From: Leptodontidium sp. MPI-SDFR-AT-0119 | Lineage: Eukaryota > Ascomycota > Leotiomycetes > Helotiales > Leptodontidiaceae | Assembly (NCBI GenBank): GCA_020726505.1 | Contig: JAHLEZ010000004.1 | Location: 3,162,001 to 3,226,000 of the forward strand | DNA: 64,000 nucleotides | Reading direction: 5' to 3' | Shown: positions 47,815 through 57,600 of the stretch, piece by piece | Layout of the letters: each line of letters opens with the position of its first letter | Position numbering within the stretch: position 1 is the first letter of the stretch | Translations under genes and position numbers: made by a program | The notes under the pieces: model-generated | Databases searched by the model: none | The model's input: only the letters and a program-made list of their open reading frames with translations | What the model was told of the DNA's origin: nothing

Positions 47815-48339
47815 CTAGTTTCCGACGATAAAGACGAGTTCTCTGAGGTCTGACTCAACTTTTCCCTGAAGATCTCTACCAAGATATTTCTCGAGAGTAA
47901 AGTAAGGTTTTATAATAGACATAACCGCCGTCTCGATATCGCAGGATAAAGAAACTACAACGGCTAACGACTGGATCTTTTGGGCATTAGGGAATACCTC
48001 AGCCAGTACTTCATATGAGGCGTCCCAAACACTGCAAGGTGTAGTAAGAAAAATGGTGTCGTGAGCGAAATCGATGTATATAGGTAGTAGGGGTTCGTTC
48101 GGCCTTGAATTTTCGAGGGCAAACGCAGTCTTGAAAACAGAGCAAGCTACTTCTCGAGAAGTTTGGCAGGTGTGAAGGGCTGCCGGAGGCTGAGCACTAT
48201 TAAAGCTAAATGACCTATCGCCACCATCGCGGCGAGCTACTTGAATGATACGAGGTCCTAGGAGAGAATAGTGCCAGATCTTGATTTGGATTTCAACGGG
48301 GAGGTTCGGAAAGCAAGTAAACGCAGGTTCTAATACCAT
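47815..48339 (-). CDS. 2EXR-domain (F-box-like) protein
   Basis: An uninterrupted 174-residue frame. The N terminus FTCFPNLPVEIQIKIWHYSL (residues 8-27) is the signature of the fungal 2EXR domain (FxxFPxLPxELRxxIW). It is followed by IIQVARRDG and LHTCQTSREVACSVFKTAF (about residues 57-75) and PIYIDFAHDTIFL (about 86-98), all in the usual order. Such proteins are common in Pezizomycotina and their biochemical role is not established. At 174 residues it is shorter than many relatives, and the C terminus may be trimmed by an acquired TAG at 47815-47817. The start has a good context (aaaATGG). Along with the HET gene it is the only plainly open host gene in the window. Confidence 0.75.
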   Translation of the reverse strand: MVLEPAFTCFPNLPVEIQIKIWHYSLLGPRIIQVARRDGGDRSFSFNSAQPPAALHTCQTSREVACSVFKTAFALENSRPNEPLLPIYIDFAHDTIFLTTPCSVWDASYEVLAEVFPNAQKIQSLAVVVSLSCDIETAVMSIIKPYFTLEKYLGRDLQGKVESDLRELVFIVGN

Positions 48340-48433
48340 TTTGCCAGAGTAGAGTGCTACTGTCGAGGTGTAAAAGTGTCGTTTGTAGTAGAAAGTGCTT
48401 AAATTACTTGCCGATCTAGAGGTGTTACGAACG

Positions 48434-48446
48434 CCGTATATATAGG
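48434..48446 (-). promoter_or_regulatory. TATA-like box of the 2EXR gene
   Basis: Minus strand cctatatatacggc, about 95 bases before the ATG at 48339. Position fits a fungal promoter; inferred only. Confidence 0.35.
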
Positions 48447-48598
48447 CCCTTCAGGCGCTAAGACCACTAGAAGTAATTACGTCAGTTATGCGCTGAAACT
48501 ACCGCCGGAACTACTGGAGCTATTGGGTCTAGGCCCTTATAACCGAGTGCCGAGCAGACTGCTTCAGGGGCCCGACCCCCAGCGTAGTCCTACTTTGG

Positions 48599-48784
48599 TC
48601 AATTGGCTACAGCCTGTAGCGTACCTATATATGATAACACGGGGTACGTCACTTTTAATAACGAATCTTCGACAATGATACCCTTAGGCTTCTCAATCCT
48701 TTTCACCTTGTATTTAACGAGGCTTATATGCTCTTGATAATTATTATATGTGAGGACAAAAAGTAAGTCGAGGTTGCATATCAC
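48599..48784 (-). other. 61-codon open frame, possible exon remnant
   Basis: Reads MICNLDLLFVLTYNNYQEHI..., then VKRIEKPKGIIVEDSLLKVTYPVLSYIGTLQAVAN. Composition is that of a normal globular protein rather than noise, but it has no recognised family, and no continuation was found on either side. Could be one surviving exon of a decayed gene. Confidence 0.3.
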
Positions 48785-48789
48785 GCAGA

Positions 48790-49240
48790 CCGTCCTTGGA
48801 AGGCAGCGGGCTGTAAAAAGATTTTGACACTATTGAGATTCGCATAATTCACCGATGAGTTTTATACTTAAAAAACATTAAAGATCTCAAAAGGGTAGCA
48901 TATTTTACACTATTAGCACCTAGTAGTAGTATTATTATTATACAATATCGTTATCGGCACTATTAAGTATAATTATCTCATCTAGTACTAATCCCCACAC
49001 TATTATTGTATCGCAGAAGTAGGCAACTGGCATCGAAACTAGTAAGTTCCCAAGTATATCTTGCCTTGTTGTAGTACTCGTTGTGTAGTTGTAGAAGCAT
49101 ACATTTGTATGTCAAGAGGACGTAAGTACCTGAGGTAGCTGCGCATGTAAGGTTCGTTGCGTTGATCCAGGAGTATATTTGTATTAATTGTGTTTTAGCA
49201 CTAACGTGAGTTGTGCTAATTGTTTTCTAGTACTAATCTT
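48790..49240. other. A+T-rich spacer
   Basis: Runs of TAGTA/ATTATT and scattered repeats of TAGTACTAA (for example 48911-48930, 49195-49235). No gene seen. Confidence 0.4.
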
Positions 49241-49412
49241 TATTAGTATTAGAGATTTAGTGAGGATGGCCTCAAGGTTAATAATGGAGTCCGACACGGA
49301 ATTAACCGCTATTCAAAGAGTATTATTAGCACAGCCCCCTTGATCCATATATAGGCATCGACTATAAACACAACGTCTTCAGACCTTCGACATCGACTTT
49401 CATTTAGCCGGT

Positions 49413-50430
49413 GATGGAAAGAAATCTATTACAGGATCTCCTACCCTCCCTGGGCACTTCTGTCGGTACAGGCTTAGAGCTCTCCGGAACCGTACTAAAA
49501 AGTAGTACTTATGTCTCGGAAGACAAACTAGATAATGATCTGACATTTCTAATCTATTTCTAAGAACTTCTAGCTGCCTTATAAATTAATCTCGCTGGGC
49601 ACGACTCTCTTCTGATTCACTAGTAATACTCGTCACGAGGCTATCGGCCATTGTAGTAATAGTTAATAGTAAAAATATCTTATAAAGCAAGGAGAGAAGA
49701 TTGACCTCGATAATTTTGACCGCAATGTTATCAATAAAACGCTTTAGAGTAACTTATAGAAGTACAAGATTAAATCAGTTAACGGTTCTTGAAAGCTAAA
49801 GAGGCACAGAGAGAGCGTGGGAGAGTCAGACCTTGTAGTAAGCCTCCATACAGTTTAAGGCCTCGGAGTAAGCAAAGAGATTTATATCAGGTTCAGTTCG
49901 CTAAACTAAAGCAAGTAAGAGCATACGGAGGTCCATTTGCTGGCTGAAAATAAGCTTCCTAATAGAAGGAATTCCGAAGAAGTCTTACAAGATCCTCGTA
50001 AAGTGGTCCTTGTTGCGTTTATTACGGACTTTTTATAGGGTGTCAGTGAAATAGTGATTGTACTTACAACAGCTCCGGAATGTCGATCCTGCCAAAGCTA
50101 AATAGTTTATTATGTGACTTGAGTATCAAACCGTAAAGAGAACGCCAATCGTCCCTACTACAAATGCATTCCCTACGATAAGTTCCGGTACTTTGACGAT
50201 GACCGTGGCAATAATCCGAGTAACCCTCTTTACTTGTGCCTCGTACTAAGTAGGCAGCAGTTTATAGGACTTGATACTTTCATACCGGGAGGACTGCACT
50301 ATGTGTGTGTTAGGGGCATGTGGATTTTATAAAGTCCGGCGGAATACGAGAGAATCTCCGGTCACTATGGATAACGATTTAATAGTTATAATAGCTAGTT
50401 TAAGACTTATTTGATTCTAGTCGGTAGAGA
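49413..50430 (+). pseudogene. GRF-type zinc-finger protein remnant
   Basis: At about 50060-50330 two linked blocks resemble GRF zinc fingers: CRSCQS...ENANRPYYKCIPYDKFRYFDDD, followed by GNNPSNPLYLC, then FIPGGLHYVCVRGMW. The pattern 'NxGRPYYKCP...FxxFDDxRGxxxxNPxCxC...LHYxCxxGxCxFF' is that of fungal GRF-finger proteins, which bind single-stranded or structured nucleic acid in characterised members. Upstream, a TATA-like ccatatataggc (about 49346) and an ATG at 49418 (MERNLLQDLLPSLGTSVGTG...) open 48 codons that could be its N terminus, but the link is inferred. Stops show it is inactive. Confidence 0.45.
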
Positions 50431-50604
50431 CATTTTGGGGCTGCTTCTAAATCAGTGTAGTATTACAAGGGTTGGGGTTAATCGTGGGTGTGATATGTAA
50501 TATTAGTATTATATGAGGTTAATAATAGTAATATATTATTTCAAAGTAGTTAAAAAGATTAAGAATAAGTAAGAAACCGAAGACGAGCGGATACATCTCT
50601 AGTT

Positions 50605-51300
50605 TCACTCTTCCTTACGCCGTTTTCTGCTCCGGCCTTCCCCTTCCTCCTCTATTGTCTCTGTCTTACGTGTAGCACACATCTTAATCGTGACTTCTCC
50701 CTGCGCTATACATCCACGGTCCATAGTATCCAACTGTTCCTGCAGGTTACTATTACTTGTAACTATATATTCCAATTTAGGTTCCTTCTTTTTTAAGGCA
50801 CTGTGTTTAACTGCTAGAATTATTATTATGAGAGTCTTCCAATAAATAGTGAACCGACCTTTCAATTAATCATTCTCAGATTCTAGAAACGCTATACAGG
50901 CTATAATGTAAGTTAGTTAAGTATAAAATCGGTTAAGATTATCGGAGAGAAAAAGTTACTCGCCTTTCATTTCGTGCCACTTTGCCTGTAGTTACTAGCT
51001 ATGTTATTGTAGTTGCTAGTTGTTATTTTGTAATTTCCAACTGTCGTACTCTAACTGTCCCTTTTCTAATTGTAGTTTTTCTAAAACCTCTAAAAAGGGC
51101 GAGAGAAGATTAGGAATAGCTATTAGTAAATGATAAGTAAACTCACGAATAGAACCTCGAGTTATAAGTTAGTAAAAGCGAGCCATCTCGATAGAAATAG
51201 TGATGTAGTCATTGGGTTGTCCTTCCTGTTCCACAAACTTCCCCGTAACAAATAGTGCTGCCTATTCCTAGAGCTTATCATCGAAATCTTAAGATGTTAG
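50605..51300 (-). pseudogene. Coiled-coil protein with basic C terminus, eroded
   Basis: Minus-strand reading from about 51300: FDDKL-E-AALFVTGKFVEQ and GQPNDYITISIEMARFY, then IREFTYHLLIAIPNLLSPFL and EVLEKLQLEKGQLEYDSWKL (coiled coil), with scattered stops. It continues in the last open part (50605-50865) through KKKEPKLEYI and ends EEEGEGRSRKRRKEE, a likely nuclear signal. The ATG at 50865 is probably internal. No family recognised. Confidence 0.4.
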
Positions 51301-51309
51301 TAAATATAC

Positions 51310-52740
51310 GGATGGGGGCAATTAATGTAAGCTTACTTCGCAGTAGAGTGACTCGACTGTCCTCACCCTAGTAAGGGGCTCGTATTGACGCCTGATGTCA
51401 TAGTCAGGTCTGAAATCTCAAGCCCGAAGTGGAATCTATATCATACCGGCTTAGGGGCAAGAATGGCGGTTACATCTGATGGGGTTGACTCTCTGGAACG
51501 ACTATGGAGTCTAAAGGAGAAAGATTAGCTCTTATTACAGAGAGGAACAATATACATAATAATGACTCACACTTCAGTACCTTGAATGTCGTCTCCCCCT
51601 TCCATCGTATTCTAGCATTATAGACTCATACCGTGAATCAAAGGTGTTAGATAATAGTAAATAAGAATGGAGGATAGTTGGCTGCTCATCGTCCTTTTAT
51701 ACTTAAAGCCCCCTAGGCGACACGGGTCTAGCCTGCCTCGCTATTATAAACAACCATTCTGCCGAGAGTCTTGACCACAATTCCAAGCTGAAAACCCCTG
51801 CCTAGATACGTAAAAAACGTCAGCGCCGGAGCAATAATATCTAACTCAGATATTATAGGCTACATTTAAGTCTTCGATTCCCGATGGCCCTTAGTTCTCA
51901 GAGAAATTCTCCACAATTAGTGCCTGAGAATAACCACCGGTCTAATGAATTTTGCGCTCTGTTATTATCTAGAGAGGCGCTAATCTATTAGGCAGGCGAA
52001 TATTAATATTAGTTAAATAAAAGACAGCTTAAGTGGTCACAAGGGCTTATCCTCCAAATCCCTGGCAAGTTCGGGAACTCTATAGTAAACGCACTATAGT
52101 GGACTACTGTATGTGCATATAAGCCCTTGAACTAGTGGATTACGACTTCTTAAGCCCCTAGTAGGTACGACTGTTGGCTATAGAAAAAGAGCCCGTCTCC
52201 ACTATTATGCCAAATCGAACAGAGCACGGCGGTCTACGTAGATTAGTCCTAAGCCAGGGACACGTTGAGACGCCGAGAAAACATTCTCTTAGGACTGTGT
52301 ATTGCCCACCATTAAAAGCTCACTCTGTCAAGAGGTTCTCCTAGCCGGACAAAAAGGGATCTCTAGTTACAATCTATGAAGCGAAGGGCTCGAGCTCACC
52401 CCGATAGAGGCGCAATAGCGAGCCTTAGAATAGTATTACTAAGCTTCTTATACCGTTAGAGCCGTACACTTACCGCTGGTTGTAGATAATCATTAGTATG
52501 GTTCTTAACTGACTAAAACGGAATCGTAGTATGGTAAGATTGTACCAGCTACCCTCGAGTGGGGTTTGAATTTAGCATAACATCATACCGAAATAGGATG
52601 TTAAGTCCGGACGGGGGAATTCCAGGACCAACTACCCACCATCTCCATAATACAGCTGGGATTTGAATAAGAGCTAGCGCTTGACATGTAGAACCGGGTT
52701 GCCGGTTAGCGTTAGTACGCGTCACTTTGCCTTTGCTAGC
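51310..52740. other. No gene recognised
   Basis: Mixed composition with short open stretches only. The minus-strand ORF at 52549-52788 (79 codons) has no recognisable motif and partly overlaps a hairpin. Several TAGTA/CTATA clusters. Confidence 0.35.
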
Positions 52741-52793
52741 TCCACAGTGCTTCTGCAGTTCAGTAGATCTCAGTTCCGTTGAAGGCACTGTGG
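52741..52793. repeat. ~53-bp imperfect hairpin
   Basis: CCACAGTGCTTC (52741-52752) pairs with GAAGGCACTGTGG (52781-52793) with one bulge, around a ~28-base loop. Could be the end of a short element or a terminator-like hairpin. No target duplication evident. Confidence 0.4.
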
Positions 52794-52891
52794 ACTTCTC
52801 CGAAGCTATGAGGCTGTCTTGATACGAGTTTGTAACAGATACGTCCTCTTACCGAAGGTATCGCTTAAAATACACGGTCACGTGACATACC

Positions 52892-53196
52892 CCCTTTTCA
52901 AGCTCGGCTAACAAGAGTGCTAGCCTACGGCACGCACGAAGCCTTCGTACTTTGGTACGTAAGAAGAGGTCTGGTATAGAACAAAACAAACATGTAGAAA
53001 CCCACGTGACACGAGGTCAATGCGAGCGGGACGGAAGCGAAAATCAACAATAACTCCGCACGTGAGAGCGACCAGCTGACGACCCCTTTAAAGCTCGGCA
53101 AGAGTGCTAGCCGACGGCACGCACGAAGCCTTCGTACTTTCGTTCCTAAGAAGAGGTCTGGTATGAACAAAGTAAACATGTAGAAACCCACGTGAC
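52892..53196. repeat. Tandem ~190-bp duplication left of the Helitron, also matched right of it
   Basis: The block from AAGCTCGGC(taa)CAAGAGTGCTAG through the palindromic GCACGAAGCCTTCGTAC to CATGTAGAAACCCACGTGAC occurs at about 52895-53010 and 53090-53196. The stretch between (about 53010-53095: GAGGTCAATGCGAGCGGGAC ... GAGAGCGACCAGCTGACGAC) recurs in the same orientation at about 60993-61085, just upstream of the Helitron RepHel gene. Confidence 0.75.
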
Positions 53197-53418
53197 ATGT
53201 GACACGGGTCTAGTGCTGGCGCAGAAGTACATAAATACTAAGGGGACGGAGCGTGCGCATGACATACGAAATAAGTCTAGTACTTTTGGAGAAATACGCA
53301 GCTACTAAACAGATAGAAGACCGGAAACAGGCGATCAAACAAAGTACGTCCGATTGTGTGGTAAAGTAATCGCTAAATGATACAAAGCCTGCACTGCAAG
53401 TGTCAGATGACTTTTGGA

Positions 53419-54434
53419 CTATCTCCGTCTCTTACGTGGAGTAATTGGGTCTCTTTTTTGGCTTGGCGATCCAGAAAGACCTGGTTGCAACTTCCACAGC
53501 TTTAACAATCTGAACGTCGGCCCGGATCTGTTTTGGAAACTGTAAACTCCAAACCAAACTTGAACCGCAACCTTGTCACCTGGCCCGAAAGCGGAAGCCG
53601 CCAAAGTCGGTCCATCATCTTCGTCAGTAGTGGAAGTACCGTCGAATCCATCAGGGAATGGGTCGCCGCTATCGAAAGAGTCGGACAAGAGCTCTGACTC
53701 AGGGACCTTGATCCTCAAAGGGCTCTTGACAGTATATCCTTCCCCACAACGGGCGAGCAGGTCCTTCAAGACATTCAATGTAGTATCTTCTACTACTAAT
53801 TGAATAGAGAACTCCGGCTTTTCTGGGCTAAAATGATTCTCCGCTGTCTTGAGACTGAGAAAAGAACCAATCTCGCCTACAAGAATGATCCCAAACTTTG
53901 TATATGGGTTGTCATCATTGTATTCTTCCTCGGGGTCGTTATATGAGAGCCATTTCATTGTGGAACCTTAGATAAGGTCCCAGCTAAGTTGCGGGCGTAG
54001 TTCTGCAATGTTTTCCACGAATATCTCTTGGTCGCGAAAGTATTTAATGTTCGGCACTCGGCTAAACATCGATTGAGGAGGAGGGGTTCGCATTTGTTCC
54101 CTGAAGGACGAGGAAAGGTTGGGAGATGGGAGTGGGCTTGAAGACCTACGGCCCAGCGTCTGGTTCGTAGTAGTAGGTAACTATTCATCTCAGTGTAAGG
54201 GACAGAGCATGTCTGCGAAACACCTACCACGTCAGCGTCGCCAGTCTCTTTCTCCAGGGATGCTTCAGGGTCATCAGCATCCTCAGATGTCTCCCTAGCC
54301 CTCTTTCCTCGCCTGTCGCGTGTAACAATTGGCATCGTCAGGGGATATAGGTTTATGAGAACTGGTTGTTTTTGACAATCCGGAGGATTTAGCAGTAGAA
54401 ATCCTCTCTTCGGCACTCCATCGAATAATCCCAC
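53419..54434 (-). pseudogene. Helitron-associated small gene, possible OB-fold/ssDNA-binding protein
   Basis: Two parts on the minus strand. The first frame (54434 leftward) has a likely true start at about 54335 (MPIVTRDRRGKRARETSED...), basic then acidic. After an intron (donor GTAGGT near 54228, acceptor about 54110-54120) a second frame reads MFSRVPNIKYFRDQEIFVEN, IAELRPQLS-DLI, then a TAA at about 53970. It continues from 53958 to 53419 (MKWLSYNDPEEEYNDDNPYTKFG ... GDKVAVQVWFGVYSF, GPTFRLLKLWKL, ending ITPRKRRR). The 'VAVQVWFGVYSF...GxTFRLLKLWKL' end resembles the strand pattern of OB-fold single-strand-binding proteins, and RPA-like proteins are known Helitron companions in other kingdoms. 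That function is inferred, not shown. It is the next gene downstream of RepHel (250 bases). Confidence 0.5.
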
Positions 54435-54683
54435 CGATTCATCAGATGACCCTAAGTTGATGTGTTACGTTATATTCTGTAAAAATACAGGAATTCGGGA
54501 GGCAAATAGAGGGGTTTTAACTTTGTTCAGGGCTTTTGACTTTCTCCAGCTGTAGTAGGGTTTGTGGTTTGTGTCGCGAGTCAGCGGCAGTGGCGCTACC
54601 AGCTCCAGTCACGCTGCGCTAGCACCGTCTAACCAGGTTAGAGGACAATCACGATTCTGGAGTTCCGAGGGCCATGTGAAATA

Positions 54684-57600
54684 TCAAGCAGCCCACGACC
54701 GAAGGGTGCTTTGCTCAATTCGTTCCAGCCGCGAAAGTTCAATTTGCAGATCTTTGTGAGGCGAAGCTTGAAGATCGGCAAGGGTAATAGGCTCTCGCAA
54801 CCAGACGCCAGACAGTGACCTCAACCTTCCTAGCTGGACGTTGATAGAGGTCCATTTTTTGTGCTCACTAAGACCACGCTGAGGAGGAAATTTCAGATCG
54901 ATAATAAGGCTGTTGAAGGTACAGCCCTGGCACTTGTAATCTGTAAATGCAAAGCCCAGGGTCATCGGAACTTGGTACCGACGGAATGCAAGGTTTGAGA
55001 GCTCAGAGATTTCTCCTGTCATCTCGATTAGTAGGATCGGGACGAGCGTGGAAGGTATGCTTGGGAACGAGAGGTCGTGTTTGTGAGTTGGGCGTACGAG
55101 GAGGCATAGGAGAGGGGAAGTACAGAGGACGTATAGGTCGTCTAGCTCTATCCAGGTAGCTTTCAAAGAATCATCAGCTAAGTTGCCTAGGGAAGGAGAT
55201 ACTCACGTAGTACATCGATATCTAAGATCGCCCTCTCTGCAGTCGCAGTCATACCATTGACTAAGCCTGAGCTAGTCATTGTATTGTGTAGCAGCATAAC
55301 AGGCATCCCCTTGGTAAAAGCAAATAAACCTGGTCCTTTGAGCTTGCCTGCCTCCCCTACCCGGAACATCATCCTGACAAGGAGTGCATGATCGATAGTA
55401 GCCGTATTTGGCGTGTCGTGCCGAGCAGGGAAGAGATATATCTTCTGTCCCGTCTTCTTAGCGAAGCTTTCAAGATAAGTGAGATTTACGTCCTCGCGAA
55501 GTTGATTCATCCGGATTACAGCCCGATCTAGTGGATGCTCTCCATTTGCTTCTCTGGCAGCTACCGTCTGGGCATTCAAGACAGCTACGTCTTCTTCTGT
55601 CAGAGTCGCAGAGCGCGCTCTCTCTAAGATGCTTTGGAAAGGTAAGTCTTCTGCTTGTCGCATCTGCTCTGTGAGGATAACCACCTTATCGAAGCGGGAC
55701 CATATGGATTTTCCCGTTTGGACAACTTGATTGTAGGATACGTCCTGCCTCCAGATTGCATGGCCACCAATAGGAGTAAATTGATTGAAGTCTCCTAACA
55801 AGATTACAATAGGAAGGCCGCCAAAGACCGTCGAGCCTTCTCTATTTGTGTCCCATATGGCATTGCAGCGGTCATCTAGCTGAACGAGGCTCTCAAGGCT
55901 GATCATACTGATCTCATCAATGATGAGGATCTTTTTGTGCGCAAGCCTCAATCTGGTTGCTGGTTGTACAGGTTTATTGCCATACAAAGCAAGGGCAGAG
56001 TGGTAAGTCGAGCCGCCAATGTTGGCAGCCGCAGCTCCAGTAGAAGCTGTCAGGAGAACATCTTCTCGTTTCTCAATAATGGAGAGGCCAAGAAGAAAAG
56101 CTTTAATCAAGTATGTTTTGCCAACTCCGCCGACGCCTCCGAGGTAAAGCAAGAATTAGTCTCTGGCGGTACGAATCAGAATAGGATGTAAGATCCGGTC
56201 GAATAAAGCGCGGACGACGAGCTGCTGCTTGATATTAAGCCGATAGTGGGTCTCGATCAAGGAAAGAACCGAGTCGACAGTAGGCGTAGCACGAAATAAG
56301 GCGCGTAGGGTAAGTAGTGAGGCTTTATGAAGAGGTAGGTTGCTGAGAGAAGGGACTAGGCAAGCCAGTTGATCAGGCGTAGGAACTGGGGCTGTGCTAT
56401 CACAGATTTCAGCTTCAGCTTCATGGTCAAATGACGGCTGCAGTTTTTTGCCCCATGCTTTGACCGTCGCGCTGTTACAAAATTGTGAGCCAGTGTTAAC
56501 TGGCCTCAGCAAGATTCGTAACCTGCTAGAGCCATGGCTCACATCACCGCGGACATCTAGGGCCGCCTGGAGCAGATGGTGTTGTGTAGGAAGAAGCCTT
56601 GAAAAGTCGAGGTCGATGTTATTCACTATCTCGTCGTTGCAGGTACTGTCCTGTAGGGTCTCTAGGTAGTCGTTAAAATGGATGCCTCTCTCCCTCCGGT
56701 CCTTGTCCGCAGCTTCCTTACTCCGACGCAACATTAGAACGTTCTCAGAGAGATGTACCAAATATAGAGGGAGAGATTCAAGAACCCGTTTCCAGATGTA
56801 GGTATTCTTGTATTCCGAGGCGCGAAGATCCTGAAGGCTATCCTGTTGAAATTCCGAAGGGAGTCTGTTCCACGGATAGAATAGCCCAAGTAAGGTCTCA
56901 TCGATCTCGTCTTGGGTCCTAGACGTGTTAGGCAGAACACTGTCACCGGGGTCTTGAAGTCGGGTGAAGCTCCCGCATAGCGATGGCGTTGCCAGAGCTT
57001 CGCTAGAATTTACCGAGACCTGGAGATGAGTTGCGTACTGCGGGTGTGTATCTTCGAATGGAAAGCACATAGTACGCGCTGCAGCTGCAGAGGAATTCTG
57101 TACATATATCTGGGAGGCGTATTCGTAGAAACAGAGACCAGCTAGACTATGACCCCGTTTGCTGTAATTTTCGTACAACGATGGCCGCCGACTCTCCGCA
57201 TCGAGCTCGGTATACTCCCCTGCCTCTGCTATCCCATATTCAGGGACAGAATCCTCTAACAAGGCTAGAAGGCTAGCTTGGAAAGCCATTTTCACTCTAT
57301 AGAAGTTGATAGTGACAGATCTCCCTCCTCGTGGCATGTAGAATGAAGGTTGCTGGAGGAGGAAATGAGCTACTGCAGGAGCTCCCACCTCAGTATCCCT
57401 TGTAAACCTGTGGTATGCCTTTAAGGCAAATTTCGCCATATCTAGAGGCGGGGGAAGCGGTAGCCCAGCATCCGCAGCAGATTCTGCTTCGGCGACCTCC
57501 TGAGCCTTCTTCAGAACAGCCGCCGCAAGTACGAGCTGGCCACGGTCTGTCTGCGACTTTGTAGCATAGTTGGTCATGTAGTAGACAGCTACAAGGACCT

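Noticed and set aside
52925..53191. 88-codon minus-strand ORF with repeated MGFYMF/VGFYMF segments
   Set aside because: The internal repeat simply reflects the tandem DNA duplication at this place; no protein support.
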